From the NCBI RefSeq assembly GCF_000290615.1, contig NZ_ALAS01000007.1, forward strand, positions 1-42,717: a stretch of DNA of 42,717 bases, written 5' to 3'. Below the pieces are notes generated by a model. The model did not search any database and was not told the DNA's origin. It was given only the letters and a program-made list of their open reading frames with translations. The DNA comes from Heyndrickxia coagulans DSM 1 = ATCC 7050 (GTDB lineage: Bacteria; Bacillota; Bacilli; Bacillales; Bacillaceae_C). Shown here one piece after another: positions 42,634 to 42,717 of the stretch. The position numbers and the translations under genes were made by a program. Position 1 is the stretch's first letter. Each line of letters opens with the position of its first letter.

Positions 42634-42715
42634 ATGTGTCAAGTTTTTCTCGACAAGGTTTAAATATCGGGTATTCCAAGACACTCTTTTTGTACACTTT
42701 CGGCTACCGTGCTTC
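42634..42715. repeat. Dispersed repeat, copy B
   Basis: ATGTGTCAAGTTTTT (42634-42648) repeats 37579-37593 exactly, and TACACTTTCGGCTACCGTGC (from 42693) resembles 37617-37641. The window ends here, so the far boundary cannot be seen. No gene is seen in 42557-42717. Confidence 0.5.
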
Positions 42716-42717
42716 AC

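Overview
The window looks like chromosome of a Bacillaceae member, most like Heyndrickxia/Weizmannia (Bacillus) coagulans. This is inferred from Bacillus-type proteins (YflG-type MapB, YfmL, YfjQ-type CorA, YflT, MmgD/E, LevR), strong GGAGG-type ribosome sites, sigma-B and sigma-54 promoters, Rex and CRE-like boxes, a TPP riboswitch and moderate GC content. No species marker such as rRNA is present, so the species is a guess. There is no CRISPR array, prophage or intact transposon. The annotation below rests on reading the sequence and on recalled family knowledge; no database search was run.

Layout. 1-2221 (minus): a DUF1672 lipoprotein gene coupled to a lipase-like gene that is broken by a one-base frameshift. 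2250-4063: a structured, possibly IS605-derived relic, a BirA-type operator, bioY (biotin uptake), an array of imperfect repeats and convergent mapB. 4309-5577 (plus): a secreted NlpC/P60 peptidase and a small lipoprotein. 5731-9846 (minus): the RNA helicase yfmL and the fermentative adhE, which has two Rex boxes in its leader. 9949-11336 (minus): a CorA Mg2+ transporter with two small upstream ORFs, then tRNA-Lys. 11583-13432 (minus): panF and its partner yhdT. 13583-16038 (minus): nnr-galU. 16187-17706 (plus): a DUF4064 membrane protein and an arginase-family protein. 17738-21135 (plus): hom-thrC-thrB. 21134-24123 (minus): a TPP-riboswitch-controlled thiamine-precursor ABC transporter. 24236-25723 (minus): an amidase. 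25789-26385 (plus): a sigma-B-driven general stress gene.

26387-30072 (minus): prpC-prpD-prpB, three enzymes of the 2-methylcitrate cycle that oxidises propionyl-CoA, under a CRE-like palindrome whose 14-bp core also lies upstream of adhE. 30252-37495 (minus): a mannose-family PTS (IIB, IIAB, IIC, IID, then manO/DUF956) behind a sigma-54 promoter with an upstream inverted-repeat site, plus its predicted activator LevR. 37579-37897: a relic-rich intergenic region with short dispersed repeats. 37951-40674 (minus): a TPR plus dynamin-like GTPase. 40984-42036 (plus): a 6-phosphogluconolactonase-type beta-propeller. 42248-42556 (minus): YqgV, a second thiamine-binding-family protein.

Functionally the window is mostly housekeeping metabolism under redox (Rex), carbon (CcpA/LevR/sigma-54), vitamin (BirA, TPP) and stress (sigma-B) control. 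The less ordinary signals are the corA leader with two short ORFs and a Shine-Dalgarno-masking hairpin, the TPR-dynamin protein, the PTS with two IIB modules, the structured relic upstream of bioY, and repeated imperfect duplications of gene 3' ends just downstream of their stop codons.
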